A stretch of DNA of 64,000 bases from NCBI GenBank assembly GCA_028281925.1, contig JANQIX010000036.1, positions 55,125 to 119,124 on the forward strand, in the 5' to 3' direction. Under the pieces are notes generated by a model that ran no database searches, had not been told where the DNA came from, and saw nothing but the letters and a program-made list of their open reading frames with translations. Every line of letters begins with the position of its first letter. Within the stretch, counting starts at the first letter, position 1. The DNA is from Alphaproteobacteria bacterium. Its GTDB lineage: Bacteria > Pseudomonadota > Alphaproteobacteria > DSM-16000 > Inquilinaceae. Position numbers and translations under genes: made by a program. Shown in pieces: positions 35,194 to 46,103 of the stretch.

Positions 35194-36558
35194 CTAATAG
35201 GTGCATTCCGGCGGGTCGATCGGCATGTTGGCGATGGCGTCGTCCAGCGCCGCGGTGAAGCCGATCAGCGAGAAGGTGTGGCGGTAGCCTGAATAAGCCG
35301 GGTCGGGCGAGCTCAGCTCCACCGACGTGCCGGCCTCGAACGGTGACAAGAGCCGGTCGACGGGCTCGCCATACGACACCAGGCCACCCGTCATCCCTTC
35401 ATAGTGGATGTCAGGCGGCACGAAGGGGATCGGCCGCTCGCCGTCGATCCGAAACCAGACCGCGGCTTCGACCACGCCCTCGCTCAGCACCGGGACGTAG
35501 ACGCCCAGGTTCGGGCCGGGGTTGATGACGAAGGCAAGCGTGTTCTGGCCGCTGGCGTCTTGTGTGCTGATATCGCACTGATGCTCCTCAGGATAGGAGC
35601 AGCCGGAGCAGAAGACGGCCCAGTCGCCATGGGTGGCTTCATAGTCGGCAACCGATGGGTCCGGGGTGACCGGTGGCGGCGGCGCTGCGGCGGCGGTGCG
35701 GGTGAAGGAGACTGAGGGTTCGATCATCCCTTCGCCGAAGCCCACGCGCAGCAGCGCGTCGGCACCGACCGCCACGTATTGATGGGCGGCTTCCCAGCAC
35801 AGCAGATCCATCACCGGATAGTTCGCATTGGCGTCGAGTTCCGTCAGGCCCGGCGGCATCGGGTCCGGGTTTGGCACGCCCTGATCGATTTGGGCATTGC
35901 GGATCTCGGCAAAGGGCTGCAGCAGGTATTTCGCCGACTGCTCACCATAGTCGATGCGGCATTCGTAGTTCGGTCCGGGACCGGCGTCGGGGTAGGCATC
36001 GGCACCGACCCGGCCCAGGGTCTGATATCCCTGCGACGAGGTTTCGGTCAGCCGGTCCCCGGACACCTGAAGCACCGTGCCGTCGTCACCGGTCCAGGTT
36101 CCGACGAAGGCGGCCTGTTCCGCCGGCACGTCTGCCGCGGTTATCGCAGCCCTGCAGTTCCGCGCCTCGCCGCCCAGTTCGAGTACGCTGTTGCCCTGAT
36201 GTTGCTGGAAGGCCGCGATGGCGTTGCTGTACCGCATGCCGGAGGCAGCCGCTTCGGGCTGCAGCACAAGCTGCGCGCCAGGCATGTCGATCACAAGATC
36301 GTCCGGTCCGGCACCCCCGAAGGTCAGCGTGATCTCCAGCCCGCCATCGCAGGTGAAGTACTGGCTGCCGCCCTGCACCAGTACGATGGGGTGGCCCTGA
36401 TCCGGCGCGCCGACGGGAACCGTTGCCGCAACGGCGCTGCCGGCTGTGAGCGCGGCGCCAGCCGCAAGCAGCACCGCCGCGCTGTGTCGAGCAGCCGACC
36501 GGCGTCGTCGCAGACGGGTAGCGCTGGCGGCATGGGTCGGATCGGCAATCTGCGGCAT
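35194..36558 (-). CDS. Exported fusion of MliC lysozyme-inhibitor and IalB domains
   Basis: A 454-residue secreted protein with an N-terminal signal (RRRSAARHSAAVLLAAGAA region). Residues about 60-135 form a MliC domain: YFTCDGGLEITLTFGG, LVLQPEAAASGMRYSN, ELGGEARNC. A middle part (CRIDYGEQSAKY, VMDLLCWEAAHQYV) has no recognised family. The C-terminal part from about 320 is IalB-like: HGDWAVFCSGCSYPEEHQCD, VEAAVWFRIDGERPI, FSLIGFTAALDDAI. MliC blocks c-type lysozyme; IalB is the invasion-associated locus B fold. GGGAGGAG just before ATG 36558 sets the start. Confidence 0.75.
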   Translation of the reverse strand: MPQIADPTHAASATRLRRRRSAARHSAAVLLAAGAALTAGSAVAATVPVGAPDQGHPIVLVQGGSQYFTCDGGLEITLTFGGAGPDDLVIDMPGAQLVLQPEAAASGMRYSNAIAAFQQHQGNSVLELGGEARNCRAAITAADVPAEQAAFVGTWTGDDGTVLQVSGDRLTETSSQGYQTLGRVGADAYPDAGPGPNYECRIDYGEQSAKYLLQPFAEIRNAQIDQGVPNPDPMPPGLTELDANANYPVMDLLCWEAAHQYVAVGADALLRVGFGEGMIEPSVSFTRTAAAAPPPPVTPDPSVADYEATHGDWAVFCSGCSYPEEHQCDISTQDASGQNTLAFVINPGPNLGVYVPVLSEGVVEAAVWFRIDGERPIPFVPPDIHYEGMTGGLVSYGEPVDRLLSPFEAGTSVELSSPDPAYSGYRHTFSLIGFTAALDDAIANMPIDPPECTY

Positions 36559-36710
36559 CGGCTCCTCCCGATCGGTCATCTGCGCCCCGGCCGAACGCCG
36601 CGACAGTCAGGTATCGGAATTTTCGGGTGACGCGGGGTCGGGTGCAAGGCCATTAACACCGGCATGGTATTGTCACAAAGCACCGACACGCTGTCGGCAG
36701 TGGAGGCGTT

Positions 36711-37187
36711 ATGGCAGGCGGCACCGTTGCCCCGGGATTCAAGTGGTACGAGGACCTCACCGTGGGCGACCGCTGGTCGACCGGCGCCATCCAGGTGACC
36801 GAGGCGCATGTGGTCGGCTTCGCCGGTCTGGTCGGCGACTTCTTCGAACTGCATATGGACGACGGTTTTGCTCAGGAAATCGGCTTTCCGGGCCGGGTTG
36901 CCCATGGCCTGTTGGGACTCGGCATGATCGACGGGCTGAAGAACCGGTGTGACGTGCATGTGCGCGCTGTCGCCACGCTCGGCTGGGACTGGCAGTTCCG
37001 CGCGCCGATCCTGGTCGGCGACCGCATCCATGCGGAGGTGGAGATCGTAGAGATGCGGGAGACCCGACGGCCCGACCGCGCCATCCTGGTGCAGGCCGTC
37101 CGTGCGCTGAAGCAGGATGGCACCGTGGTTCAAGAAGGCCGTCATACCCTGATGGTGCGCCGGCGACCCGGAGCCGACGCGGCATGA
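36711..37187 (+). CDS. MaoC-like hot-dog dehydratase
   Basis: A 158-residue MaoC/(R)-hydratase domain. It starts FKWYEDLTVGDRWSTGAIQV; the hydratase segment FAGLVGDFFELHMDDGFAQ sits near residue 40-60 (Asp/His of hydratase motif) and FPGRVAHGLLGLGM is conserved. It probably hydrates a 2-enoyl-CoA or acts on a related thioester. The promoter region (36559-36710) is shared with the divergent MliC-IalB gene. Confidence 0.8.
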   Translation: MAGGTVAPGFKWYEDLTVGDRWSTGAIQVTEAHVVGFAGLVGDFFELHMDDGFAQEIGFPGRVAHGLLGLGMIDGLKNRCDVHVRAVATLGWDWQFRAPILVGDRIHAEVEIVEMRETRRPDRAILVQAVRALKQDGTVVQEGRHTLMVRRRPGADAA

Positions 37188-37284
37188 CCGCCAAAGGCAG
37201 CGCCGGCAGCGGCCAGGGCACAAGCAGCAGCATTCGGGTGCTGGCTTGTGCTATGGCTCGATCAGGGCCGCACGGAGGGGAACG

Positions 37285-38913
37285 GTGACTGTGAACCAGC
37301 GCGACGATATGGAGCGCCTCCGGCGCGTGCGGCTGGCCAATGTGCGGCAAGAGCTGACGGCGCCGGTGACGGCCATCGTCGGTTATGGCGAGATCCTGCG
37401 CGAGGCAGTGTGCGAACTGGGACTGGACGATATCCTGCCCGATCTGGACCGGATGCTGGGTGCTGCCCGGTCGCTGCACGCGGGCGTCGACCATCTCTTG
37501 GATCTTGAGTCGGCGCCGGAGCTGTTCACCGACAGCAACATCGCGGAGGTGGAGCGCCGGCTGCGCCATGACCTGCGCACGCCGATGAGCGCGATCAAGG
37601 GCTACAGCGAGTTGGTGCTGGACGACCTGAACGGGCGCGGCGGCAAGTCGGTGCGCACGGATCTTGAGATCATCATCGCGGAGGTCAGCCATCTTCTGGA
37701 CCGGCTGGACGTCATTGTCGACTTCACCCGGCGCGAAGGCGCCGAGGGCGGCTTAGGGCCCGCGCTCGATCCCGCGGCCAGCCGCATGTTCAACGGCATT
37801 GTCCGCAGTGTTCGCCCGGTGGATGCGTCCGGGCCGCCGCAGGCCAAGCTGACCGGGCATATCCTGGTGGTCGACGACCTGCCGAGCAACCGCGACCTCT
37901 TGGTCCGGCGGCTGAAGCGGGACGGGCACCGCACCACGGAGGCCGATGGCGGCATTGCCGCCCTGCGCGCGGTGGTGGGGCAGGACTTCGACCTGATCCT
38001 GTTGGACGTGATGATGCCGGACCTGAACGGGTTCGACGTGCTGACGCAGCTTAAATCCGACCAGCGCACGCGCGACATCCCCGTGATCATGGTCTCAGCC
38101 TTGACGGAGATGGATGCCGTCATCCGCTGCATCGAAGAGGGGGCGGAGGACTACCTGTCCAAGCCCGTGAATTCGACCCTGCTGCGCGCGCGGATCGGTG
38201 CGTCGCTGGAACGGCGCAGCTGGCAGACCCGCGAACGGCAGTATCTCGACCGGCTGGAGCAGGAGAAGGAGCACTATGAGAACCTGCTCTTGAACATCCT
38301 GCCGCGCCACATCGTCGGCCGGATCAATGGCGGCGAGGAACTGATTGCCGACCGCTTCGACGAAGTGACGGTGCTGTTCGCCGATCTTGCGGGTTTTACG
38401 GAGAAGTCGTCACACCTGTCGCCGGCCAGCGTGGTCAAGTACCTGAACCACATGTTCTCCGTCTTCGACCATGTGGTCCGGGAGCTTGGGGTCGAGAAGA
38501 TCAAGATGATCGGCGATGCCTATATGGTCGTGGCCGGCGCGCCCGAACCGCAGGCCCAGCATGCCGAGATCGTCGGCGAGCTGGCATTGCGCATGGTGGA
38601 GCGGGCGGAAGCGGTGAACAAGGCGTATGAGATGCCGCTTCAGCTGCGCATCGGCGTCCATACCGGCCCGGTGGTCGGTGGCATCATCGGCACGCACAGG
38701 TTCCTCTACGATGTCTGGGGTGACACGGTGAATGTTGCCAGCCGGCTGGAGGCCACGGGCGTGCCGGGCAGGATCCAGCTCTCCGAGACCACCGCTCGGC
38801 GCATCGCCGACTGGTTCGAGATGGAAGAGCGGGGGCCCGTCTCGATCAAGGGCAAGGGCCAGATGACCACCTTCTTCCTTACCGGCCGCAAACCGCCCAA
38901 GGGGGCCGATTGA
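37285..38913 (+). CDS. Tandem HisKA-receiver-class III adenylate/guanylate cyclase protein
   Basis: A 542-residue signalling protein. Two HisKA-like helical hairpins: residues about 10-75 (VRQELTAPVTAIVGYGE, with His replaced by Gln) and 85-145 (LRHDLRTPMSAIKGYSE, His95 present). No HATPase domain follows. Residues about 190-310 are a receiver: ILVVDDLPSNRDLLVRRL, phospho-acceptor Asp241 in LILLDVMMPDLNGFD, KPVNS. A coiled linker then leads to a class III cyclase (about 350-535): VLFADLAGFTEKSS, KIKMIGDAYMVVAGAP, YDVWGDTVNVASRLE. Start GTG 37285 (or 37291) after GGAGGGG. Coupled by TTGA to the GNAT gene. Confidence 0.82.
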   Translation: MTVNQRDDMERLRRVRLANVRQELTAPVTAIVGYGEILREAVCELGLDDILPDLDRMLGAARSLHAGVDHLLDLESAPELFTDSNIAEVERRLRHDLRTPMSAIKGYSELVLDDLNGRGGKSVRTDLEIIIAEVSHLLDRLDVIVDFTRREGAEGGLGPALDPAASRMFNGIVRSVRPVDASGPPQAKLTGHILVVDDLPSNRDLLVRRLKRDGHRTTEADGGIAALRAVVGQDFDLILLDVMMPDLNGFDVLTQLKSDQRTRDIPVIMVSALTEMDAVIRCIEEGAEDYLSKPVNSTLLRARIGASLERRSWQTRERQYLDRLEQEKEHYENLLLNILPRHIVGRINGGEELIADRFDEVTVLFADLAGFTEKSSHLSPASVVKYLNHMFSVFDHVVRELGVEKIKMIGDAYMVVAGAPEPQAQHAEIVGELALRMVERAEAVNKAYEMPLQLRIGVHTGPVVGGIIGTHRFLYDVWGDTVNVASRLEATGVPGRIQLSETTARRIADWFEMEERGPVSIKGKGQMTTFFLTGRKPPKGAD

Positions 38914-39422
38914 GCGGTTCGGGGCCGCATCCGGCCCGATTTCGTGCCATGACGCCAGACGATGTCGTCGCCGTGCGCGGTCTGCACATGGCGTCTGTCG
39001 AGCGTCTGAGCGGTACCCACTACACTGCAGGGGAGATCGCCGCGTATCTTCGGTCGATGGCCGCGGACGGCTATGCGGATGAGCTGTTGGCCAACAATCT
39101 GACTCTCGCCGAAACGCCGCACGATCGCTTGGCCGGCACGGCCGGGTGGTGCCTCTTGGAAGATGCGCCGGAAACGGTGCGGATCCGCAAGGTCTTCGTC
39201 GCTCCCGATCTCGCCGGGCAGGGGCTGGGCCGGCTGCTTGTGCGGGAGGTGGAACGACAGGCCCTCCGCGGGGGTTTCCGTCACGCCTTTGTCCGCGCTA
39301 ACGCCAATGCAGTCGCGTTCTACGAGGCTCTCGGCTACCACCCGGTGGGACATGGTGTCATGCCGGTGGCCGAAGGCGTGGGCTTGGCCGTCAGCTACAT
39401 GCGCAAGGCCCTGGCCGAATAG
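38910..39422 (+). CDS. GNAT-family N-acetyltransferase
   Basis: A 170-residue GNAT domain: FRAMTPDDVVAVRGLH (strand 1), IRKVFVAPDLAGQGLGRLL (acetyl-CoA pyrophosphate loop, Q-G-x-G), and ANANAVAFYEALGY. It transfers acetyl or acyl groups to an amine on an unknown substrate. The start is TTG 38910, overlapping the cyclase stop as TTGA; the first conserved strand needs it, although ATG 38949 is possible. Coupled to the cyclase, so it may act in the same response. Confidence 0.85.
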   Translation: MSGSGPHPARFRAMTPDDVVAVRGLHMASVERLSGTHYTAGEIAAYLRSMAADGYADELLANNLTLAETPHDRLAGTAGWCLLEDAPETVRIRKVFVAPDLAGQGLGRLLVREVERQALRGGFRHAFVRANANAVAFYEALGYHPVGHGVMPVAEGVGLAVSYMRKALAE

Positions 39423-39596
39423 CCGAGAAACCGGTTACGGCAATCCGAAAAAGTCGTCTAGCGGCCGGCCTTGCGTCGTCCGATAATGCGCGCCTGCCGA
39501 ACACCATGGGGGCTGTCCCTCAGAGGTGCGCCAAGACGGCTTCGAATGCCGCCGACCCGGTATGCTCATTCGTCCAACCTTGATCAGGGGGTTTCC

Positions 39597-40694
39597 ATGG
39601 ACCGTCGTAGATTTCTTGCAGCCTCGACCGTGGCCGGCGCCACAGCCGCGGCATCCACTTTGCCGGCGCCGGCTATCGCGCAGGACCGCACCGAATGGAC
39701 CATGGTGACCAGCTGGCCGCGCAACCTGCCGGGGCCGGGCATCGCCGCCAACAAGCTGGCCGAACGGATTACGACGCTGTCGGGCGGGCGGCTGACCGTG
39801 ACAGTCAGCGCGGCCGGCGAATTGGTGCCGGGCCGCGGCGTGTTCGACGCCGTCGCCGACGGCACCGCGCAGCTCTATCACAGCGTGCCGGCCTATTGGG
39901 GCTCCAAGTCCGTGGGCATCCTGCTGTTCGGATCCCAGCCCTTCGGCCTGTTGGCGGAAGAGCAGATCGGCTGGCTGACCCATGGCGGCGGCCAGGCGCT
40001 CTATGACGAGATGTATGCTCGCTTCGGGCTGAAGCCCTTCCTGTGCGGCAACAGCGGGCCGCAATGGGCGGGTTGGTTCCGCAACGAGATCACGTCGATC
40101 GACGACTATCAGGGCCTGCGCTTCCGTACCACGGGGCTGGCCAGCGAGATGATGTCGAAAGTCGGCGCGGCCGTCGTCGCCATGGGCGGGGCCGACATGT
40201 TCCAGGCGCTGCAGAGCGGCGCGCTCGATGCCGGCGAGTTTATCGGCCCGTGGACGGACAGCGCGCTCGGCTATTACCAGATCGCCCCGTACTATTACTG
40301 GCCGGGCGTCGGCGAACCGTCGTCCGCCGAAGAGTGCGGCATCAGCAAGGAAGCCTATGACGCGCTGCCCGAAGATCTGCAGCAGGCGGTGGCCCATGCC
40401 TGCCAGTCGCTCTATGACGAAGTGACGACCGAATACAACACCAACCACGCCATCGCCTTGCAGCAACTGGTCAGCGAGCACGACGTGCAGGTGCGCCGCC
40501 TGCCGGACGACGTGATCGTCGCCCTCGGCAACGCGGCCGGCGAGGTGATCGCGGAGCTCCGGGAGAACGAAGACGAACTGGTGCGCCAGATCGTGGAAAG
40601 CTTCCTGGCCTATCGCGCCAGCATGGTCGAGTACATGCAGTATGCCTCGGGCGGCATCATGAATGCGCGGCAGCTGGACTTCAGCTACGGCTGA
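39597..40694 (+). CDS. dctP: TRAP transporter substrate-binding protein DctP, TakP-like
   Basis: A 365-residue periplasmic binding protein with a Tat signal (MDRRRFLAASTVAGATAAAS, cleavage near AIAQD). Mature motifs: TMVTSWPRNLPGPGIAANKL, then CGNSGPQWAGWFRNEI and LRFRTTGLASEMMSKVGA. The pattern is of TakP-like DctP proteins that bind 2-oxo acids with a metal. GGGGG lies before the ATG 39597. It leads the dctPQM operon. Confidence 0.9.
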   Translation: MDRRRFLAASTVAGATAAASTLPAPAIAQDRTEWTMVTSWPRNLPGPGIAANKLAERITTLSGGRLTVTVSAAGELVPGRGVFDAVADGTAQLYHSVPAYWGSKSVGILLFGSQPFGLLAEEQIGWLTHGGGQALYDEMYARFGLKPFLCGNSGPQWAGWFRNEITSIDDYQGLRFRTTGLASEMMSKVGAAVVAMGGADMFQALQSGALDAGEFIGPWTDSALGYYQIAPYYYWPGVGEPSSAEECGISKEAYDALPEDLQQAVAHACQSLYDEVTTEYNTNHAIALQQLVSEHDVQVRRLPDDVIVALGNAAGEVIAELRENEDELVRQIVESFLAYRASMVEYMQYASGGIMNARQLDFSYG

Positions 40695-40817
40695 TCGGTC
40701 GACACGGGGAAAGCCCAGGTTCTGGCCGGCACCGTGCGACGCGGCGGCGACAGCTTCTGTTGGCGCACACGTTGAGGCGGTGCCGGCCGATCGGGCCATC
40801 TGAGAAGACATCGCTTG

Positions 40818-41353
40818 ATGCTTGACCTTGCGCTGCGGCTTGAGGCTGTCGGCCGGGGCCTCGATGCGATCAACCGCGTCATCGGGCTGGGCGTGCGTTG
40901 GATTGCCGTGCTGATGCTGCTGGTGCAGTTCAGCATCGTGGTGCTGCGCTATGTCTTCGGCACCAGCTTCATCGCCATGCAGGAATCGGTGGTGTACCTG
41001 CATGCCGCCCTGTTCATGCTGGGTGCCGGGTACACGCTGTTGGTCGACGGCCATGTCCGCGTCGACATCTTCTATGGCGAGGCGGCCCCTAAACGGAAAG
41101 CAGCCATCGATCTGTTCGGCGTGATCGTGCTGTTGGTGCCGTCGGTTCTGGCGATCCTCTACGTCACCTGGAACTTTGTCGCCTCGTCCTGGGAGATCCT
41201 TGAGGGGCCGATGTCCGTCGGCGGCGTCCCGGCCGTGTTCGTGCTGAAGTCCCTGATCCCGGCCTTTGCCGTGCTGGTGCTTCTGCAGGGCGCGGCGCTG
41301 GCGCTGAAGTCGCTGGCGACGCTGCTGCTGCCCTCCGTGGCGGTCGACCGGAC

Positions 41354-41357
<4 letters not shown>
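40818..41357 (+). CDS. dctQ: TRAP transporter small permease DctQ
   Basis: A 179-residue four-helix membrane protein. It has WIAVLMLLVQFSIVVLRYVF and FIAMQESVVYLHAALFMLG (helices 1-2), LLVDGHVRVDIFYGEAAPK, then two more helices. Typical DctQ (about 150-200 residues). The ATG 40818 follows GAGAAG. Its stop overlaps the DctM start (ATGA at 41354-41357). Confidence 0.9.
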
Positions 41358-42931
<1,574 letters not shown>

Positions 42932-42947
42932 TGGGCCGGCTATGCGT

Positions 42948-44099
42948 TCAAGACGCCCTTGTCGCCAGCGCTCCGCCCAGCTGCAGCGTGGCCATGAGCC
43001 GCGCGGCAGCGGCCTGAATAAGCGCCCGGCCGTCGGCCATCGCCTCGCTCAAGGCCATGGTGCGATCGACGACCGGCACAACAGTCGCCAGCCCCGCCTG
43101 TTGGAGCGCGGCGAGGTCGCCATCGATGCGGCCGGCGAAGGCGACGACGGGAACGCCGGCAGCTTGCCCCATACGCGCGATGTTTACCGGAACCTTGCCG
43201 ACAAGCGACTGGGAATCGATGCGCCCCTCGCCGGTGATCACCAGATCGGCGCCTGCGATGCGTCCCGCCAGATCTGCCGTTTCGGAGATCAGTGAGAAGC
43301 CGTCGCGGAACTCGACGTTGAGGAAGGAGCGGAGCAGGAAGCCGATCCCGCCGGCTGCGCCGCTGCCGGCGCTGTCACGGTGGTCGAACCCGGATGCGTC
43401 CACGACGATGTCAGCGAAATGCGCCATGCCGGCCTCGAACGTGGCGAGCCGGGCTTCCGTAACGCCCTTTTGCGGCCCGAACACATAGACGGCGCCGTCG
43501 GGGCCCAGAAGGGGGCTGGTCACGTCTGAGGCAATGGTGATGCGAACCGACCGGACCCGCGGGTCGATGCTGGAGAGGTCGATGGCGGCGATGCGGCCGA
43601 GATGGCCACCGGCACCTCTGACCTCTTGACCGTCGGCATCGAGGAAGCGTGCACCGAGCGCGGCCATCACGCCCGTGCCGCCATCGACCGTAGCGCTGCC
43701 CCCGAGGCCGAGAACGATCGTCTCTGCACCGCGGTCCATCGCGTCGCGGATCATCTCTCCGGTACCGTAGGAGGAGGCCTCGTCCGGGTCCAATTCGTTC
43801 CCGAGCAAGGGAAGGCCGGAGGCGGCCGCCATCTCGATCACGGCAAGCCGGCGCTCGGCGATCCAGGCATAGGCGCATCGGACGGGGCGATCGATGGGGT
43901 CGCGGGCGGTCACCTCGACGAGATCGCCGCCGAGAATGCCGTTCATCGCCTCCACGGTGCCTTCGCCGCCGTCGGCCATGGGCACGAGAAGGGTGTCGAC
44001 CTCAGGTTCGACCGAACGAAGGCCCGCATCGACCGCTGCCGCCACTTCCAGGCTGGTGGCGGAGCCTTTGAACGAATCCGGCGCTATCACGATCCTCAT
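42948..44099 (-). CDS. glxK: Glycerate 2-kinase (GarK/GlxK family)
   Basis: A 383-residue glycerate kinase: MRIVIAPDSFKGSATSLEVA, VPMADGGEGTVEAMNG, GLGGSATVDGGTGVMAALGA, and TGEGRIDSQSLVGKVPVNIA. It phosphorylates D-glycerate to 2-phosphoglycerate with ATP. The length agrees with the family (about 380). It lies 65 bp downstream of carnitine dehydrogenase on the same strand and converges with dctM. Confidence 0.92.
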   Translation of the reverse strand: MRIVIAPDSFKGSATSLEVAAAVDAGLRSVEPEVDTLLVPMADGGEGTVEAMNGILGGDLVEVTARDPIDRPVRCAYAWIAERRLAVIEMAAASGLPLLGNELDPDEASSYGTGEMIRDAMDRGAETIVLGLGGSATVDGGTGVMAALGARFLDADGQEVRGAGGHLGRIAAIDLSSIDPRVRSVRITIASDVTSPLLGPDGAVYVFGPQKGVTEARLATFEAGMAHFADIVVDASGFDHRDSAGSGAAGGIGFLLRSFLNVEFRDGFSLISETADLAGRIAGADLVITGEGRIDSQSLVGKVPVNIARMGQAAGVPVVAFAGRIDGDLAALQQAGLATVVPVVDRTMALSEAMADGRALIQAAAARLMATLQLGGALATRAS

Positions 44100-44164
44100 G
44101 ACGCCATCCTACTCCGCAACGCCACCCGCCCTACAAGCGTGTACCCCGATCCCATCCGTTGGGG

Positions 44165-45121
44165 TTATCCGCGCGCTTCGCGGTAGGTGCGCAGGGCATT
44201 CAGGATCGCCACCAGGCTGGCATCGCGTTCGTGGATCAGGTCGCGGATGGACCGCCCGGCCGCTTCCCGCTCGCAGCCGGCGACCATGCGCGAGCGCAGA
44301 GTTTCGTCCAGTGGCGGGGCGGCTAGGCGGGTCCACGGCTCCTGCAACGAAGGGCCGAAATGGTCCAGCATGTGGGCCATGCCGCCCTCGCCGCCGGCGA
44401 GATGGAAGGTCAGGCACGGCCCCATGATGGCCCAGCGCAGGCCCGGGCCCGCGGTGATCGCCGCGTCGATCTCCTCCACCGTCGCCTCGCCCATGGCCAC
44501 CATATGCAGCGCCTCGCGCCAGATGGCCTCCTGCAGGCGGTTGGCAATGAAGCCCGGCAGCTCATGATCCATGCGGATCACCTGCTTGCCGGCGGCGGTG
44601 TAGAAGGCGGCTGCCCAATCCACGACCTCCGGATCCGTCGCCCGGCCGCCCACCACCTCAACCAGCGGGATCAGATAGGGCGGGTTGAAGGGGTGCCCGA
44701 CGACCGTGCGCTCCGGCTGCGTGCAGTCCGTCTGCATGTCGGTCATGCCGAAGCCGGAGGTGGAGGAGCAGATGACGGTGCCGACCGGCGCCGCCGTGTC
44801 GATTTCGGCCAGCAGCTGGCGCTTCAGCTCGAGGCGTTCCGGCGCGCTTTCCTGGACCACGTCGGCGCCGGCCACGGCGTCTACCAGGCTGTCGGCGATA
44901 TGCAGCTTGTCCGGCGAGGCGCCCCCCGCCAGGCCCAGTGCGGAGAGCGCCGGCCACGCCGTTTCGATCAGCCGGTGCAGGCGGTCGGCCCAGCCCGGCG
45001 AAGGGTCCCAGGCGGTCACGTCATAGCCGCGGGCGAGGAAATGCGCAGCCCAGCCGCCGCCGATCACGCCGGTGCCGATGCAAGCGATGCGCCGCACCTC
45101 GTTGGGGTTCACGCGTGTCAT
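44165..45121 (-). CDS. L-carnitine dehydrogenase-like 3-hydroxyacyl-CoA dehydrogenase
   Basis: A 318-residue enzyme of the 3-hydroxyacyl-CoA dehydrogenase superfamily. The NAD site is [20 protein letters not shown] (GxGxxG), then [46 protein letters not shown] and the catalytic His-Glu region. Family members next to a BKACE convert L-carnitine to 3-dehydrocarnitine. The ATG overlaps the upstream BKACE stop (ATGA, 45118-45121). Carnitine is inferred from sequence and pairing. Confidence 0.82.
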   Translation of the reverse strand: MTRVNPNEVRRIACIGTGVIGGGWAAHFLARGYDVTAWDPSPGWADRLHRLIETAWPALSALGLAGGASPDKLHIADSLVDAVAGADVVQESAPERLELKRQLLAEIDTAAPVGTVICSSTSGFGMTDMQTDCTQPERTVVGHPFNPPYLIPLVEVVGGRATDPEVVDWAAAFYTAAGKQVIRMDHELPGFIANRLQEAIWREALHMVAMGEATVEEIDAAITAGPGLRWAIMGPCLTFHLAGGEGGMAHMLDHFGPSLQEPWTRLAAPPLDETLRSRMVAGCEREAAGRSIRDLIHERDASLVAILNALRTYREARG

Positions 45122-46014
45122 GAGCCGGCCTCCGCATTCTTCAATCCGAGGCGTCGCCTGGCCTCGGCCGGGCTCAGAACCCTGGCCCCCATGGCGGTGA
45201 CGATGGCGGCCGCCCGTTCCACCAGCGAGCCGTTGGTGGCATAGACGCCCCTGTCGAGATAGAGGTTGTCTTCCAGCCCGACACGGACATGGCCACCCAG
45301 CAGCACCGCCTGCGCCACCATAGGCATCTGCATGCGGCCGATGCCGAAGCCCGCCCATTCCGCGCCCGGCGGCAGCATGTCCGCCATCGTCTTCATCGCC
45401 GCCGTTTCCGCCGGCGCGCCCCAGGGTATGCCGAGGCAGATCTGGAACATGGGCGGCGCGTCGACCAGCCCTTCGTCCACCATCTGCCGGGCGAACCAGA
45501 GATGGCCGGTGTCGAAGGCCTCCAGTTCCGGTTTCACGCCAAGTTCGCGGATGCGCGCGGCACCGGCGCGCAGCATGGCGGGGGTGCTGATATAGATCAT
45601 CTGGCCGTCGCCGAAATTCAGCGTGCCGCAGTCGAGCGTGCAGATCTCCGGCCGGAGTTCCTCGATATGGACCAGGCGGTCGAACTGGCTGACCAAGTCC
45701 GTTGCCGGCCCGTGCTGCAGCGGGGTCGGATCGCCGACTTCGAAATCGCCGCCCATGCCGGCCGTCAGGTTCAGCACCACATCGGTACCGCTGTCGCGGA
45801 TGCGCGAGACCACCTCGCGATAGAGGGCAGGGTCGCGGCTGCCTTTGCCGGTGGCCGGGTCGCGCACATGGATGTGGGCAATCGCCGCGCCGGCGCCGGC
45901 GGCTTCGATGGCAGCCTCGGCGATCTGCTGCGGTGTCACGGGGATGGCGGGGTGTTTGTCGACCGTGTCGCCTGCACCGGTGACGGCGCAGGTGATAATC
46001 ACTTCGCGGTTCAC
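45118..46014 (-). CDS. BKACE-family (3-keto-5-aminohexanoate cleavage-like) enzyme, probably dehydrocarnitine:acetyl-CoA
   Basis: A 298-residue beta-keto acid cleavage enzyme: [32 protein letters not shown] (zinc-binding HxH), [32 protein letters not shown], and [19 protein letters not shown]. It condenses a beta-keto acid with acetyl-CoA; beside carnitine dehydrogenase the substrate is most likely dehydrocarnitine, giving betainyl-CoA and acetoacetate. Start GTG 46014 after GGAAGGA. A betainyl-CoA thioesterase is not present here. Confidence 0.85.
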   Translation of the reverse strand: MNREVIITCAVTGAGDTVDKHPAIPVTPQQIAEAAIEAAGAGAAIAHIHVRDPATGKGSRDPALYREVVSRIRDSGTDVVLNLTAGMGGDFEVGDPTPLQHGPATDLVSQFDRLVHIEELRPEICTLDCGTLNFGDGQMIYISTPAMLRAGAARIRELGVKPELEAFDTGHLWFARQMVDEGLVDAPPMFQICLGIPWGAPAETAAMKTMADMLPPGAEWAGFGIGRMQMPMVAQAVLLGGHVRVGLEDNLYLDRGVYATNGSLVERAAAIVTAMGARVLSPAEARRRLGLKNAEAGS

Positions 46015-46103
46015 GGGGGGCTTCCTTCCGGTCGGATCGGCGCGGCACTCTACCACCGCCGCATAGCCGCTGTCCGCGGCATCTGCAAGGAAAGTGCTGC
46101 CCG

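Noticed and set aside
44165..46048. Apparent 627-residue fusion of two carnitine genes
   Set aside because: The N-terminal half is an off-frame reading of the BKACE gene; the real genes overlap by ATGA.
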